38,504 nt of DNA from Clostridiaceae bacterium DTU079 (GCA_001512505.1 LFSC01000044.1:1-38504), one strand, 5' to 3'. Positions 17,013 to 26,033 are shown, counted from the first letter of the stretch. Made by a program: numbers and translations. Notes: generated from the sequence alone by a model not told the origin.

Positions 17013-17048
17013 CCGGTAATTGAGTCTATACCGGAAATTGAGTCTATA
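17013..17048 (+). repeat. Two tandem 18-bp repeats between pdxA and smc
   Basis: CCGGTAATTGAGTCTATA (17013-17030) and CCGGAAATTGAGTCTATA (17031-17048) are identical at 17 of 18 positions and directly adjacent. An inverted CCGGTATA occurs upstream at 16979. Possible operator or short tandem duplication. Confidence 0.7.
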
Positions 17049-17141
17049 CTATAAACTATGAAATAGAGTGACGTAAAATAGTGAAATTGTGTGTATTGAT
17101 TAAATATAAAATTATGTTAGAATTATTATGTATTGAAACAC

Positions 17142-17171
17142 CCATGCAATTTTAATTTTGCGTGGTTTTTT
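17142..17171 (+). terminator. Intrinsic terminator before smc
   Basis: CCATGCAA pairs with TTGCGTGG (one mismatch-type position) followed by six T residues. It closes the pdxA transcript, only about 40 bases before the smc start, so any smc promoter must lie upstream of or overlap the hairpin. Confidence 0.7.
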
Positions 17172-17213
17172 ATATGATTGACGGTACTTATTCTAAAATA
17201 CGAGGTGTTTTAT

Positions 17214-20200
17214 TTGCATCTAAAAAGACTTGAAATTCAAGGCTTTAAATCCTTTGCAGACAAGATTGTACTTGATTTTAATTCCGGTATTACCGCAGTA
17301 GTGGGGCCGAACGGAAGCGGAAAAAGCAATATTTCCGACGCAATTAGATGGGTGCTGGGAGAGCAGAGCGCAAAAACTTTAAGAGGCGGAAAAATGGAGG
17401 ATGTTATTTTCGCCGGTACAGAACACAGGAAACCTATGGGCTTTGCGGAAGTCACCCTCACTTTTGACAATTCCGACTCCATGCTTCCGGTGGAATTCAG
17501 TGAAGTTTCCATAACCAGGCGCGTGTACCGCTCCGGTGAAAGTGAATATATGATAAACAAAACTCAATGCCGGCTTAAAGACATTTATGAGATGTTTTTG
17601 GATACCGGTGTGGGTAAGGACGGCTACTCAATAATAGGACAGGGAAGGGTTGACGAAATCCTAAGCTCCAAATCCGATGAAAGAAGATATATATTTGAAG
17701 AGGCTTCCGGAATTATGAAATATAAGGTCAGAAAGCAGGAAGCGGAAAAAAAGCTGGAAATGACAAGACAGAATCTTTTAAGAATAAATGACATCATAAT
17801 GGAGCTTGAGACTCAATTAGAGCCTTTAAGAGAGCAGGCAGAGGTAGCTAAAAAGTTTCTGAGCCTTAGAGAAAGCCTGAAGGAACTGGAGGTTAATGTT
17901 TATATTGAAAACATTACGAGGTTCAAGGAAAAGCTGGAGGAGTTCGAACAAAGCTATACTACAATAAAGCAGAATATCGAAAGTGAAAATAATAAGCTTG
18001 AGGAAATTACAAATCTCAACCAAAGAAATATCAGCCTGTTAAAGGATATGGACAACAGGCTTGAACAGGCAAAGCAGGAGTTCTACGCCATTGACGGCAA
18101 TCTGGAAAAGTGCGGCGCGGAAATAAGACTGAATGAGGAGAAAAAAAGCAATCTTATCTCCAATATTTCAAGATTGGATGGAGAAATAGCTGAGGTTGAG
18201 GAAAAAATCAAGGAACTGTCCGGGGAAGAAGAGCAAAAGAATGAGAAAATCAAGTATTTAGACGAAAGATATAATGATTATTCATTAAAGCTTGAAGAGA
18301 GTGAAAAACAGCTTAAAGCGATATTGGATACATTGGACGAGAGTGAGAGATATATCGAGAGCTTAAAGTCAAGCATAATGGAAAAGCTTGATATTCAGTC
18401 GGATAAAAGGACTCAAATAAATAATGTGAAAAATCACATTGAGATTATCAAAAAAAGACAGGCAAGCATTGACGATGAGCAAAACAAGCTAATTTTGGAG
18501 AAAGACAGGGAAAATATGAAGAAGGAAGACCTGTCGGAGAACATTTCCAAAGTCAATGAGTTGATTAAGAATATAAAAGAGCAACTGGATGCTTTATATG
18601 AAAAAAGGAAGGATTTGGGCTTAAAGCTGGAGGAAGAGAAGAAAAGGCAGAACAATGTGAGATCCGAGATACAGGTAAAGTCCTCAAGACTTAGAATGCT
18701 CAAGGATATGGAGAAAAACCTTGAGGGTTATAACAGAAGCGTCAAGGTTGTTTTGCAGGCCTGCCAGCAATCTCCGGATTTCGGTAGAGGTATTCATGGT
18801 GCTTTGGCTCAATTGATAACCGTTGATAAAAAGTATGAAACTGCCATTGAAATGACTTTGGGCGGTGCGCTTCAAAATATAGTAACTACCACTGAAGAGG
18901 ATGCTAAAAGAGCCATTGAATTTTTAAAGAAAAACCGGTTGGGAAGGGCAACCTTTTTGCCTATTTCCGCTGTTAAAGGCAAGTATCTTGAAGATAGTAT
19001 TGTAAATCAGCTAAAAGGCCAGGAAGGCTTTATAGGTGTTGCTTCGGATCTTATCAGTTGCAGCCCGGAATACAAAGGTATTATATTGAGCTTTTTGGGA
19101 AAGGTAGTAGTGGTGGAAAACCTTGATACGGCAATAAAGATGGCAAGAAGATATGGATACGGTTTTAGGATAGTTACCCTTGAGGGTGATATTTTAAGTA
19201 CCACCGGTTCCATGTCGGGAGGAAGCAATACCCAAAAAGAATCGGGAATATTGGGAAGAAACAGAGAGGTAACGGAGCTTTCGGAGGCTATTGAAAAGCT
19301 TAAGTCCGATGAGGAGGCATTGGAAAAAAGCTGCAGTGACCTAAGTACCATGCTCAGTGATGTCGTAGACGAAATAGCCGATAACGAAAGCAACCTCAAA
19401 AACAATGAGTTGATAAAAATAAGGGATGAAAGCCACTTGGCACAGGTGGATGAAAATATTAACAGGATTTTGGCAAGGATTGATATGCTCAAGCAGGAAA
19501 AAGAACAGCTTATCAGACAGGAAAAAGAGACCTGTGAAGAGCTAAGAAAGTATGAAGACGAATTAACCCTTATAGAAAAAGATATTGAAGAAACCAGAAA
19601 TAAAGTAGCCCAAAACCAGGAGAAGAGCAAGGAACAGCAGAGCATAAGGGACAAGCTCCATGCCGATATAACCGACTATAAAATTTCCGTTAATTCAATC
19701 TTAGAAAGCAAGGAAGCAGTGAAAGAATCCTTGGAAAGGATTCAAAATGAGAAAAACTCACATGCAAAAGGCTTGGAAAGAAGAATTGCGGAGAAAAAAC
19801 GGAATGAGCAGGAGATTAAATCATTAGAAGAGAAGAATGAAGGATTGGCTCAACAAATTAAAAAGTATGAAGAAGAGAAAGCAGGAAAAACTTTTGAAAT
19901 AGATAGAATAACAGAAGAAAAGAAGGTGCGGGAGGAAGAGTCCGCAGACATTGTAAACAAGATAACCGAAATCAATAAAAATATACTTTTGCTCCAGGAG
20001 GAATACAACAGAATTGAGGTAAAGAAGGCCAGAATAGAGTCCGAGATGGAGTCGATCCAAAACAGAATGTGGGATGAATATGAACTGACATATACCAATG
20101 CACTGGAGTTTAAAAAGGATATTGGAAGCATACCGCAGGCTCAGAAAAAAATAAGTGAGCTGAGAAACAGTATTAAAGAGCTGGGGCCGGTTAATGTAGC

Positions 20201-20786
20201 GGCTATAGAGGATTATATCAAGACCAAAGAACGGTATGAGTTTATGTCGGTACAGAGAAACGACATGGAAGAGGCGAAGAAAAAGCTTTACAAGGTAATC
20301 AACGAGATAGTTGCGAAAATGAAGACTCAGTTTATGGAGCAGTTTAAATTGATAAATGAGAATTTCAATGCGGTATTTCGCGAACTGTTTGACGGAGGTA
20401 GGGCTGAACTGATTTTGCTCGACAAGGAAAATGTTCTGGAAAGCGGTATTGAAATAGAAGTACAGCCCCCGGGAAAGAAGCTTCAGAACCTTATGCTCCT
20501 TTCGGGAGGAGAGAGGGCGTTTACCGCCATAGCGTTGCTTTTTGCAATTTTAAGGCTCAATCCAACGCCTTTCTGTGTGCTTGACGAGATTGAAGCCGCT
20601 TTGGATGATGCCAATGTTTATAAGTTTGCACGGTATTTAAAGAAGTATTCCAATGTTACTCAGTTTGCCGTTATAACCCATAGAAAGGGAACAATGGAAG
20701 CGGCCGATACCTTGTATGGTGTTACAATGCAGGAGCACGGTGTATCAAAGGTGGTTTCCCTTAAGATGGGCGAAAAAGTAAGCTAA
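17214..20786 (+). CDS. smc: Chromosome segregation ATPase SMC
   Basis: 1190 aa, normal for bacterial SMC. Condenses and organises the chromosome with ScpA/ScpB. Walker A GPNGSGKS at residues 31-38; long coiled coils (about 170-510 and 675-1010) flank a hinge near 520-650 (HGALAQLI, GGALQNIV, TGSMSGG). The C-terminal signature LSGGERAFTAIALLFA is near 1095 and Walker B CVLDEIEAALDD near 1120. The start is TTG 17214 (HLKRLEIQGFKSFADK) after GAGGTG; a longer frame from 17178 would add 12 atypical residues. ftsY follows, as in many Firmicutes. Confidence 0.96.
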   Translation: MHLKRLEIQGFKSFADKIVLDFNSGITAVVGPNGSGKSNISDAIRWVLGEQSAKTLRGGKMEDVIFAGTEHRKPMGFAEVTLTFDNSDSMLPVEFSEVSITRRVYRSGESEYMINKTQCRLKDIYEMFLDTGVGKDGYSIIGQGRVDEILSSKSDERRYIFEEASGIMKYKVRKQEAEKKLEMTRQNLLRINDIIMELETQLEPLREQAEVAKKFLSLRESLKELEVNVYIENITRFKEKLEEFEQSYTTIKQNIESENNKLEEITNLNQRNISLLKDMDNRLEQAKQEFYAIDGNLEKCGAEIRLNEEKKSNLISNISRLDGEIAEVEEKIKELSGEEEQKNEKIKYLDERYNDYSLKLEESEKQLKAILDTLDESERYIESLKSSIMEKLDIQSDKRTQINNVKNHIEIIKKRQASIDDEQNKLILEKDRENMKKEDLSENISKVNELIKNIKEQLDALYEKRKDLGLKLEEEKKRQNNVRSEIQVKSSRLRMLKDMEKNLEGYNRSVKVVLQACQQSPDFGRGIHGALAQLITVDKKYETAIEMTLGGALQNIVTTTEEDAKRAIEFLKKNRLGRATFLPISAVKGKYLEDSIVNQLKGQEGFIGVASDLISCSPEYKGIILSFLGKVVVVENLDTAIKMARRYGYGFRIVTLEGDILSTTGSMSGGSNTQKESGILGRNREVTELSEAIEKLKSDEEALEKSCSDLSTMLSDVVDEIADNESNLKNNELIKIRDESHLAQVDENINRILARIDMLKQEKEQLIRQEKETCEELRKYEDELTLIEKDIEETRNKVAQNQEKSKEQQSIRDKLHADITDYKISVNSILESKEAVKESLERIQNEKNSHAKGLERRIAEKKRNEQEIKSLEEKNEGLAQQIKKYEEEKAGKTFEIDRITEEKKVREEESADIVNKITEINKNILLLQEEYNRIEVKKARIESEMESIQNRMWDEYELTYTNALEFKKDIGSIPQAQKKISELRNSIKELGPVNVAAIEDYIKTKERYEFMSVQRNDMEEAKKKLYKVINEIVAKMKTQFMEQFKLINENFNAVFRELFDGGRAELILLDKENVLESGIEIEVQPPGKKLQNLMLLSGGERAFTAIALLFAILRLNPTPFCVLDEIEAALDDANVYKFARYLKKYSNVTQFAVITHRKGTMEAADTLYGVTMQEHGVSKVVSLKMGEKVS

Positions 20787-20827
20787 TATTTTATCTAAAT
20801 ATAATTATTTTAAATGGAGGCAGGAAT

Positions 20828-21736
20828 ATGGGTTTTTTTGATAGGCTTAAAGAAGGATTGAAGAAAACTAAAAATGCAATTACCGAAAGAATAGATCAGG
20901 TATTGGTTTCCTTTGGAAAGATTGATGAAGAATTGTTTGAAGAGCTGGAGGAAATTCTGATAACTTCGGATGTGGGAATTGATACCAGTATGCAAATTAT
21001 TGAAAACCTAAAAAAGAAGGTTAAAGAGAATAAAGTTGTTGATCCTCAGAAGGTCAAGGAGCTTTTAAAGGAGGAAATAGCCGATATTTTAAGCATGGGA
21101 GAGTCGGAACTCAAGCTTGACACCACTCCGTCGGTTATTTTGGTGGTTGGAGTTAACGGTGTGGGTAAAACCACATCAATCGGCAAGATTGCAAATCTTT
21201 TGAAGTCTCAGGGGAAAAAGGTGATGCTTGCTGCAGGAGACACTTTCAGAGCTGCTGCTATTGACCAATTGGAAATCTGGTCGGGAAGGGTCGGAGTGGA
21301 ATTAATTAAGCACTCGGAAGGAGCGGACCCGGCAGCGGTTATTTATGATGCGATACAGGCAGTTAGAGCTCGTAAGGCTGATGTTTTGATATGTGACACT
21401 GCAGGAAGGCTGCATACAAAGAAGAATTTGATGGAGGAATTAAGAAAGGTGTTCCGGGTTGTTGACCGGGAATTGCCCGATGCCTCAAAGGAGGTTTTGC
21501 TTGTTCTTGATGCCACCACGGGTCAGAATGCCATTTCCCAGGCAAAATCTTTTGGGGATATTACGGGTGTTACCGGAATTGTATTGACCAAGCTTGACGG
21601 AACTGCGAAAGGCGGTATTGTAATTTCAGTGGCTTCATCCCTTAACATACCGGTTAAATTCATAGGTGTCGGTGAACAGATGGATGACCTTCAAAGGTTT
21701 AATGCTAAGGAATTTGCTGAGGCACTGTTCTCTTAA
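20828..21736 (+). CDS. ftsY: FtsY, signal recognition particle receptor
   Basis: 302 aa, consisting only of the N and G domains without the acidic N-terminal extension of E. coli FtsY. GTPase motifs: GVNGVGKTT, DTAGRLHTKKN and TKLDGTAKGG. It docks ribosome-SRP complexes at the membrane. It follows smc by about 40 bp with RBS TGGAGG, so the two are likely cotranscribed. Confidence 0.95.
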   Translation: MGFFDRLKEGLKKTKNAITERIDQVLVSFGKIDEELFEELEEILITSDVGIDTSMQIIENLKKKVKENKVVDPQKVKELLKEEIADILSMGESELKLDTTPSVILVVGVNGVGKTTSIGKIANLLKSQGKKVMLAAGDTFRAAAIDQLEIWSGRVGVELIKHSEGADPAAVIYDAIQAVRARKADVLICDTAGRLHTKKNLMEELRKVFRVVDRELPDASKEVLLVLDATTGQNAISQAKSFGDITGVTGIVLTKLDGTAKGGIVISVASSLNIPVKFIGVGEQMDDLQRFNAKEFAEALFS

Positions 21737-21748
21737 GGAGGGATTTGT

Positions 21749-22162
21749 ATGAAGTTTCATACCGAATATCTGTATTTTAATACAAAGAAGAGAAGAGAGT
21801 ATATCAATATTACGGATGAAGTGGAAAAAGCTTTGGAAAAGAGCGGTATAAAGGAGGGCATGGTTCTTGTTTCCGCTGCCCATATTACCGCAGGGGTTTA
21901 TATTAATGACGCTGAGGACGGAATAATACAGGACATTGATGATATGTTGGAGCGCCTTGCACCCACCGGCCCGGATTACAGGCATCACAGGACGGGTGAG
22001 GTTAATGGGGATGCGCATCTAAAAAACATACTTGTAGGCCATCAGGTAATAATTCCAGTCACAAATGGCAGGCTTGATGTGGGACCATGGCAGCAGGTTT
22101 ATTATGCAGAGTTTGACGGACAGAGAAGAAAGAAGCTTATAATAAAGGTGATGGGAGAGTAG
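21749..22162 (+). CDS. YjbQ/UPF0047 family protein
   Basis: 137 aa, the standard size for the UPF0047 (YjbQ) family. Characteristic segments: [16 protein letters not shown], the Asp/Glu-rich [27 protein letters not shown] and [14 protein letters not shown]. Conserved His and Asp residues suggest metal binding. Some members have weak thiamine-phosphate synthase activity; the physiological role is unsettled. RBS AAGGAGGG lies 12 bp after ftsY. Confidence 0.85.
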   Translation: MKFHTEYLYFNTKKRREYINITDEVEKALEKSGIKEGMVLVSAAHITAGVYINDAEDGIIQDIDDMLERLAPTGPDYRHHRTGEVNGDAHLKNILVGHQVIIPVTNGRLDVGPWQQVYYAEFDGQRRKKLIIKVMGE

Positions 22163-22173
22163 AAGCTTGGGTC

Positions 22174-22821
22174 ATGGAAAAGGAGAAGCTTATAGAAATT
22201 ATTTGGAACTATCATCATATGAACCATAAGCTGGAGAGTTCGGATTGTATAGTTGTCTTGGGAAGCCATGATACCAGAGTTGCTAAAAGGGGAGCAGAGG
22301 TCTTTTTAGAAGGCTATGCTCCTTTTATTGTGTTTTCGGGAGGCTTGGGGAAGATTACCGGTAGAATGTGGAGAAAGCCGGAAGCCCAGGTGTTTTCGGA
22401 AATAGCGGCAGAAATGGGAGTACCGAAGAGTTGTATGCTGATTGAGGATAAGTCCACAAACACAGGTGAAAATGTTTTATTTGTAAAGCGGCTGTTGGAA
22501 GAAAACCAAATCAGGGTGCAAAGGTTGATAGCGGTTAATAAGCCGTACATGGAAAGAAGGACCTTTGCAACATTTAAAAAACAGTGGCCCGAGGTGGAGA
22601 TTTTGGTAACATCTCCGCAAGTGGGGCTGGAAGAGTATCTTGCAGGGTATTCAAATGGAGCGCTTGACCGGGATGAGATAATAAACGTTATGGTGGGAGA
22701 CTTGCAGAGGATTAAAACTTATCCCGAACTGGGCTTCCAAATCCCTCAGGATATTCCAAAAGAGGTGTGGGATGCTTACTTGAAGCTGTTGGATATGGGT
22801 TACACGAAATATATCCGCTAA
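22174..22821 (+). CDS. DUF218 (YdcF/SanA-like) protein
   Basis: 215 aa, no signal peptide or membrane segment, so cytoplasmic unlike SanA. DUF218 features: CIVVLGSHDTRVAKRGAE, FIVFSGGLGK, EDKSTNTGENVLFVKRLL and AVNKPYMERRTFATFKK. Function is unknown for the family; YdcF has been reported to bind S-adenosylmethionine. It follows the YjbQ gene by 11 bp. Confidence 0.8.
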   Translation: MEKEKLIEIIWNYHHMNHKLESSDCIVVLGSHDTRVAKRGAEVFLEGYAPFIVFSGGLGKITGRMWRKPEAQVFSEIAAEMGVPKSCMLIEDKSTNTGENVLFVKRLLEENQIRVQRLIAVNKPYMERRTFATFKKQWPEVEILVTSPQVGLEEYLAGYSNGALDRDEIINVMVGDLQRIKTYPELGFQIPQDIPKEVWDAYLKLLDMGYTKYIR

Positions 22822-22831
22822 TACTGTTTCA

Positions 22832-22861
22832 AAGTAAAGAAGACTGAGAATAACTTTACTT
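22832..22861 (+). terminator. Weak hairpin after the DUF218 gene
   Basis: AAGTAAAG / CTTTACTT forms an 8-bp stem with a 14-nt loop. No T-run follows, so termination is uncertain. Confidence 0.3.
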
Positions 22862-22948
22862 CACATAGTTCAGAAAGTCTTAAAAATAGGGTGAGGATGA
22901 GATTTATAAAATAGCATAGATTATATATGTATATTATTGTATACAATA

Positions 22949-22977
22949 TTTACAATTTGATGATTGTAATATACAAT
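22949..22977 (+). promoter_or_regulatory. Promoter within an inverted repeat
   Basis: TTTACA (22949-22954), a 17-bp spacer and TACAAT (22972-22977). The promoter is embedded in an interrupted inverted repeat: TTGTATA and TTACAAT (22937-22943, 22950-22956) mirror ATTGTAA-TATACAA (22963-22976) around TTGATG. The repeat could be a regulator site. It drives the small gene at 23005. Confidence 0.45.
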
Positions 22978-23004
22978 AGAACGCGGGAGTATAAAATAAA
23001 TACT

Positions 23005-23268
23005 ATGGCAAAAAGTAATATTAGTATTTTGGCGTCAGGGTGCAGAAAAGACAATGAAGACATAGGGGTTATCTGCAGCAAAATATATAGTCCTACCGAG
23101 TTTGATGTATCTATTGAAGAGTATGAATATCCCGGGAAAGGTGCGATATCTTTTAAATCCTACGCAGATGATAATAATGTACTAATCTTTACGTACGGTG
23201 ACGGAGAAGAAGGATATTTTGATACAAGAACAAACGAAGCTGTTTTTGAAAAATACAATTCAAACTGA
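23005..23268 (+). CDS. Hypothetical small protein, 87 aa
   Basis: An acidic protein (MAKSNISILASGCRKDNED at the start) with several predicted beta strands and a Tyr/Gly/Asp-rich end (FTYGDGEEGYFDTRTNEA). The frame is open further upstream to 22927, but that part overlaps the promoter and reads as AT-rich noise, so ATG 23005 is preferred; its RBS (GGGAG at 22985) is distant. No family recognised. Confidence 0.5.
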   Translation: MAKSNISILASGCRKDNEDIGVICSKIYSPTEFDVSIEEYEYPGKGAISFKSYADDNNVLIFTYGDGEEGYFDTRTNEAVFEKYNSN

Positions 23269-23281
23269 TAACGGGCATAGG

Positions 23282-23310
23282 TTGTAAACTATCGCTGTAT
23301 AAAATATAAT
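23282..23310 (+). promoter_or_regulatory. Strong promoter for the dockerin gene
   Basis: TTGTAA (23282-23287), exactly 17 bp, then a perfect TATAAT (23305-23310). The predicted start, about 23317, leaves a ~30-nt leader before ATG 23347. Confidence 0.65.
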
Positions 23311-23346
23311 AGAATTATGGAAAGTTTTTATGTAGGGGAGATGCCG

Positions 23347-25095
23347 ATGCAAAAGAGAGTATTATCTGTTATGCTGATTTTGCTGCTTCTTGTGGGCTTT
23401 TATTACACGACCGGTGCCTATACCGCCAACATAAACGGTGAGGATATTATTTGGAATCCGGGCATTATTGGGGGCATACCTCAAAAGCAGATATCGGTTA
23501 ATGTAAGAGATTTCGGTGCAAAAGGGGATGGCGTTACAGACGACTACAACGCTTTTGCAAAGGCAATTGAGGCGGTAAAAGACGGCGGAGCGGTATGGAT
23601 TCCTGCCGGTAATTACCTTATCAAATCAAAAATTCTATTGGATAAACCGGTGGTTTTAAGAGGAGAGGGACCGGGTAAGACCAATCTTTATATTAATCAT
23701 AGCCAAAATGCGTTTGAGATAATAACATATAAAAGAGGTACGTGGATTAATCTTAAAGGTGGTTATACCAAAGGTTCAAACAAGCTGACTGTAGAGAATC
23801 CTTCGGTTTTTATACCCGGAGTCTATGTTGAAATACAGCAGGATAACGATCCTAATGTAATGTATACCTTACCGGAATGGAATCAAGGATGGGCAGCGGG
23901 AGCTGTCGGGCAGATTGCAAGAGTGGTTTCGGTTTCGGGAAATATTGTAGAGATTGACCAGCCCCTTAGAATTACATATAAAGCTAATCTGAATCCGGTG
24001 ATAAGAACCCAGGGATTTGCAGAATATGTCGGATTTGAAGACTTTTCGGTGGAGCGTTTCGATACAAGCGATACAAATATGTTTTTCTTTAAGAATGCGG
24101 CCAATTGCTGGGTTAGGAATGTACATAGCAGAAAGCCCGCAAAAGCCCATGTCAGCACCGAAACTGTATACAGGATCGAGATAAGGGACAGCTTTTTTGA
24201 TGATGCAACAAACTGGGGCGGGGGTGGACATGGCTATGGTGTCGAATTGGGCTTCCATTCTTCGGATTGCTTAATTGAAAACAATATTTTCAAACATCTG
24301 AGACATTCGATGATGGTGCATTTGGGTGCAAACGGAAATGTGTTTGGATACAATTATTCCATAGAACCTTATCAGAATGAAGGGGGCAATTGGACACCGT
24401 GCGATATTTCCGTACACGGTCACTATGCCTACAGCAATTTATTTGAAGGAAACATATTACAGGAAGTTAACATTTCGGATTATTGGGGACCCTCAGGACC
24501 GAACAATACTTTTTTGAGAAACAGAATAGAATCAGAGGGTATATTTATTGAGGATTCATCCAACTATCAAAACATAGTGGGTAATGAAATTGTTAAAGGC
24601 AGTATTTTATGGGATACGGATAAAAGATATCCCCATAAAATCGACCCCACTACGTTGTTTATACATGGAAATTATGTTAACGGCTCAATTCAATGGGACG
24701 AGAATACAACGGACCGAACAATTCCCGTATCTTATTATCTTGCTAAAAAGCCTGATTATTACGGTTCTCTTGAGTGGCCTTCGACCGGATCCGATAAACC
24801 GGATGGAACCAATCCTGCCCGTGAGAGGTATTATGGAAATACAATACCTCCTACTACACCGACGCCGGTTGCTAAAATAAAATATGGAGATGTAAATGGC
24901 GATGAAGGAATTGATTCCCTCGACTTATCTCTTTTAAAAAGATATGTTCTGAGAAAAATTGATGATTTCCCGTATTCAGAGGGTAAGATCAGTGCGGACT
25001 TGGATGGAGACGGAGGTATAAATTCTTTGGATGTATCGCTTTTAAAAAGGTATATATTAAGGCGAATTGATAAATTTCCGGTAGAGCAAATATAA
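23347..25095 (+). CDS. Secreted beta-helix (pectate-lyase-like) protein with dockerin
   Basis: 582 aa, a probable cellulosome component. A signal peptide (KRVLSVMLILLLLVGF) is followed by a Pectate_lyase_3-type right-handed beta-helix, starting near residue 45 with VNVRDFGAKGDGVTDDYNAF and AVWIPAGNYLI. A Pro/Thr linker (PPTTPTP, about 500) leads to a type I dockerin (about 512-580) with two calcium-binding repeats: GDVNGDEGIDSLDLSLLKRY and ADLDGDGGINSLDVSLLKRY. The dockerin anchors it to a scaffoldin cohesin. The fold fits a polysaccharide lyase or glycoside hydrolase, but the substrate is not evident. ATG 23347 has AGGGGAG six bases upstream. The usual Ser-Thr at the dockerin recognition positions is Ser-Leu in both repeats. 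Confidence 0.88.
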   Translation: MQKRVLSVMLILLLLVGFYYTTGAYTANINGEDIIWNPGIIGGIPQKQISVNVRDFGAKGDGVTDDYNAFAKAIEAVKDGGAVWIPAGNYLIKSKILLDKPVVLRGEGPGKTNLYINHSQNAFEIITYKRGTWINLKGGYTKGSNKLTVENPSVFIPGVYVEIQQDNDPNVMYTLPEWNQGWAAGAVGQIARVVSVSGNIVEIDQPLRITYKANLNPVIRTQGFAEYVGFEDFSVERFDTSDTNMFFFKNAANCWVRNVHSRKPAKAHVSTETVYRIEIRDSFFDDATNWGGGGHGYGVELGFHSSDCLIENNIFKHLRHSMMVHLGANGNVFGYNYSIEPYQNEGGNWTPCDISVHGHYAYSNLFEGNILQEVNISDYWGPSGPNNTFLRNRIESEGIFIEDSSNYQNIVGNEIVKGSILWDTDKRYPHKIDPTTLFIHGNYVNGSIQWDENTTDRTIPVSYYLAKKPDYYGSLEWPSTGSDKPDGTNPARERYYGNTIPPTTPTPVAKIKYGDVNGDEGIDSLDLSLLKRYVLRKIDDFPYSEGKISADLDGDGGINSLDVSLLKRYILRRIDKFPVEQI

Positions 25096-25179
25096 AATAG
25101 AATTTCATGTATAAATTTTAAGAATATATCCAATATTAACCTTAGATGTTTGCAAATATAAAAGTAAAGAGGTGTGAAC

Positions 25180-25365
25180 ATGGGTGATAGGGATATATTC
25201 ATCGAGATCAATCAAATTCTGTCGGAGAATGGCTACGATAGAAAGATTAACAGCCTTATCGACCTTGCGGATTTTCTGAATGAAGAAAAGGATTCCGAGA
25301 ATGATGTATATGATAGGATTAGAGAATTGTATGATCAGTTGGTAATGGGAATAGGTATGTGGTAG
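25180..25365 (+). CDS. Hypothetical small acidic protein, 61 aa
   Basis: Starts at ATG 25180 (MGDRDIFIEINQILSENGYD) with AGAGGTG upstream. Mostly helical, rich in Asp and Glu, without membrane segment or Cys. It lies between the dockerin gene and a hairpin-rich region. No family recognised. Confidence 0.55.
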   Translation: MGDRDIFIEINQILSENGYDRKINSLIDLADFLNEEKDSENDVYDRIRELYDQLVMGIGMW

Positions 25366-25395
25366 AATAGGGAATCGTTGTTGATTTTTTTTAAG

Positions 25396-25422
25396 GCGAA
25401 AGAGGAATCATAATTCTTTCGC
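25396..25422 (+). terminator. Hairpin just before repeat copy B
   Basis: GCGAAAGA / TCTTTCGC, a perfect 8-bp stem with an 11-nt loop, followed by TTATTGTT. It probably ends the upstream transcript. Confidence 0.5.
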
Positions 25423-25430
25423 TTATTGTT

Positions 25431-25490
25431 GGCCTCTTGGAATGAAATGAAAGAAGTAAAAGCGAAGGGACTCGATGTCCCGAGCTTTTG
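25431..25490 (+). repeat. 60-bp hairpin repeat, copy B
   Basis: Second copy of the element at 271-330 (54 of 60 identical). The 3' hairpin (AAGC..GGGA / TCCC..GCTT) is fully conserved and runs into a long T-tract (to 25499), so it can terminate + strand transcripts. The 5' stem is only partly preserved. Confidence 0.7.
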
Positions 25491-25519
25491 TTTTTTTTTC
25501 ATGATAATTTATAAATTGA

Positions 25520-25550
25520 AAAGAGGCTTCACTGTTTTGGAAGCCTCTTT
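25520..25550. terminator. Bidirectional terminator
   Basis: Perfect 11-bp stem AAAGAGGCTTC / GAAGCCTCTTT with a 9-nt loop, flanked by A-rich and T-rich bases. It can end the converging - strand coat genes and + strand transcripts. Confidence 0.75.
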
Positions 25551-25587
25551 ACCGGTGCTTTATACATGGTTCTTCTTTTGTATGAAA

Positions 25588-25830
25588 TTAAGTAAACAGG
25601 TTTCTAACTTGTGAGATTTCGCTCTGATCTGCCTGCTGTGCAGCGTGATAATATCCTTTTTGCTCAGCGAGCTTGTACAAATTATACTGGAAGGTTTCAC
25701 AACTGTTTCTTATTTGCTGAATAGTTTGCCGTAATTGTGGGTTTGAAGATTGAGCTATTACGCTTGCATATCCTGTTAAACTGCTGTTAATTTGAGATAA
25801 TACGTCATTTACCATTTCTTTGTCTTGCAT
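25588..25830 (-). CDS. CotF-like spore coat protein
   Basis: 80 aa. The sequence (MQDKEMVNDVLSQINSSLT, later QIRNSCETFQYNLYKLAEQK and YYHAAQQAD) matches the small CotF-type coat family of spore formers. It lies 17 bp downstream of a second coat-type gene on the same strand, with RBS GGGAGG, so both are likely one sporulation operon, ended by the terminator at 25520-25550. Confidence 0.8.
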   Translation of the reverse strand: MQDKEMVNDVLSQINSSLTGYASVIAQSSNPQLRQTIQQIRNSCETFQYNLYKLAEQKGYYHAAQQADQSEISQVRNLFT

Positions 25831-25847
25831 GATAACTTATTCCTCCC

Positions 25848-26033
25848 TTAACTTAAGAATGACATTAATTGTTGCATTGTATTTCTCGCGTCTTGTGCGG
25901 ATTGCTGGAACATTTGCTTAACCTGTTGGTCCGTTGCTTGCTGCGCATAAGATTCTAATTTTTTTGCTGAGGTTTCATGTGAATAGATAAGATGTCGTAA
26001 GTTTTGAAGTTCTAATTGGTTTAGTTGAGTCAT
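25848..26033 (-). CDS. Small spore coat-type protein
   Basis: 61 aa, helical and rich in Gln and Ala (NLRHLIYSHETSAKKLESYA, then QQSAQDARN). It resembles small clostridial coat proteins of the CotF-related group. The frame extends upstream to 26096, but AAGGAG lies 8 bases before the ATG at 26033, which is chosen (MTQLNQLELQ). First gene of the - strand pair. Confidence 0.7.
   Translation of the reverse strand: MTQLNQLELQNLRHLIYSHETSAKKLESYAQQATDQQVKQMFQQSAQDARNTMQQLMSFLS

Noticed and set aside
19007-19654. 215-codon - strand frame inside smc
   Set aside because: Antisense to the SMC hinge and coiled coil; Ser/Leu/Phe-rich shadow of a Lys/Glu-rich coding region.
25426-25614. 62-codon + strand frame over repeat copy B
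   Set aside because: It runs through two terminator hairpins and a T-tract and opposes the coat genes; no RBS.
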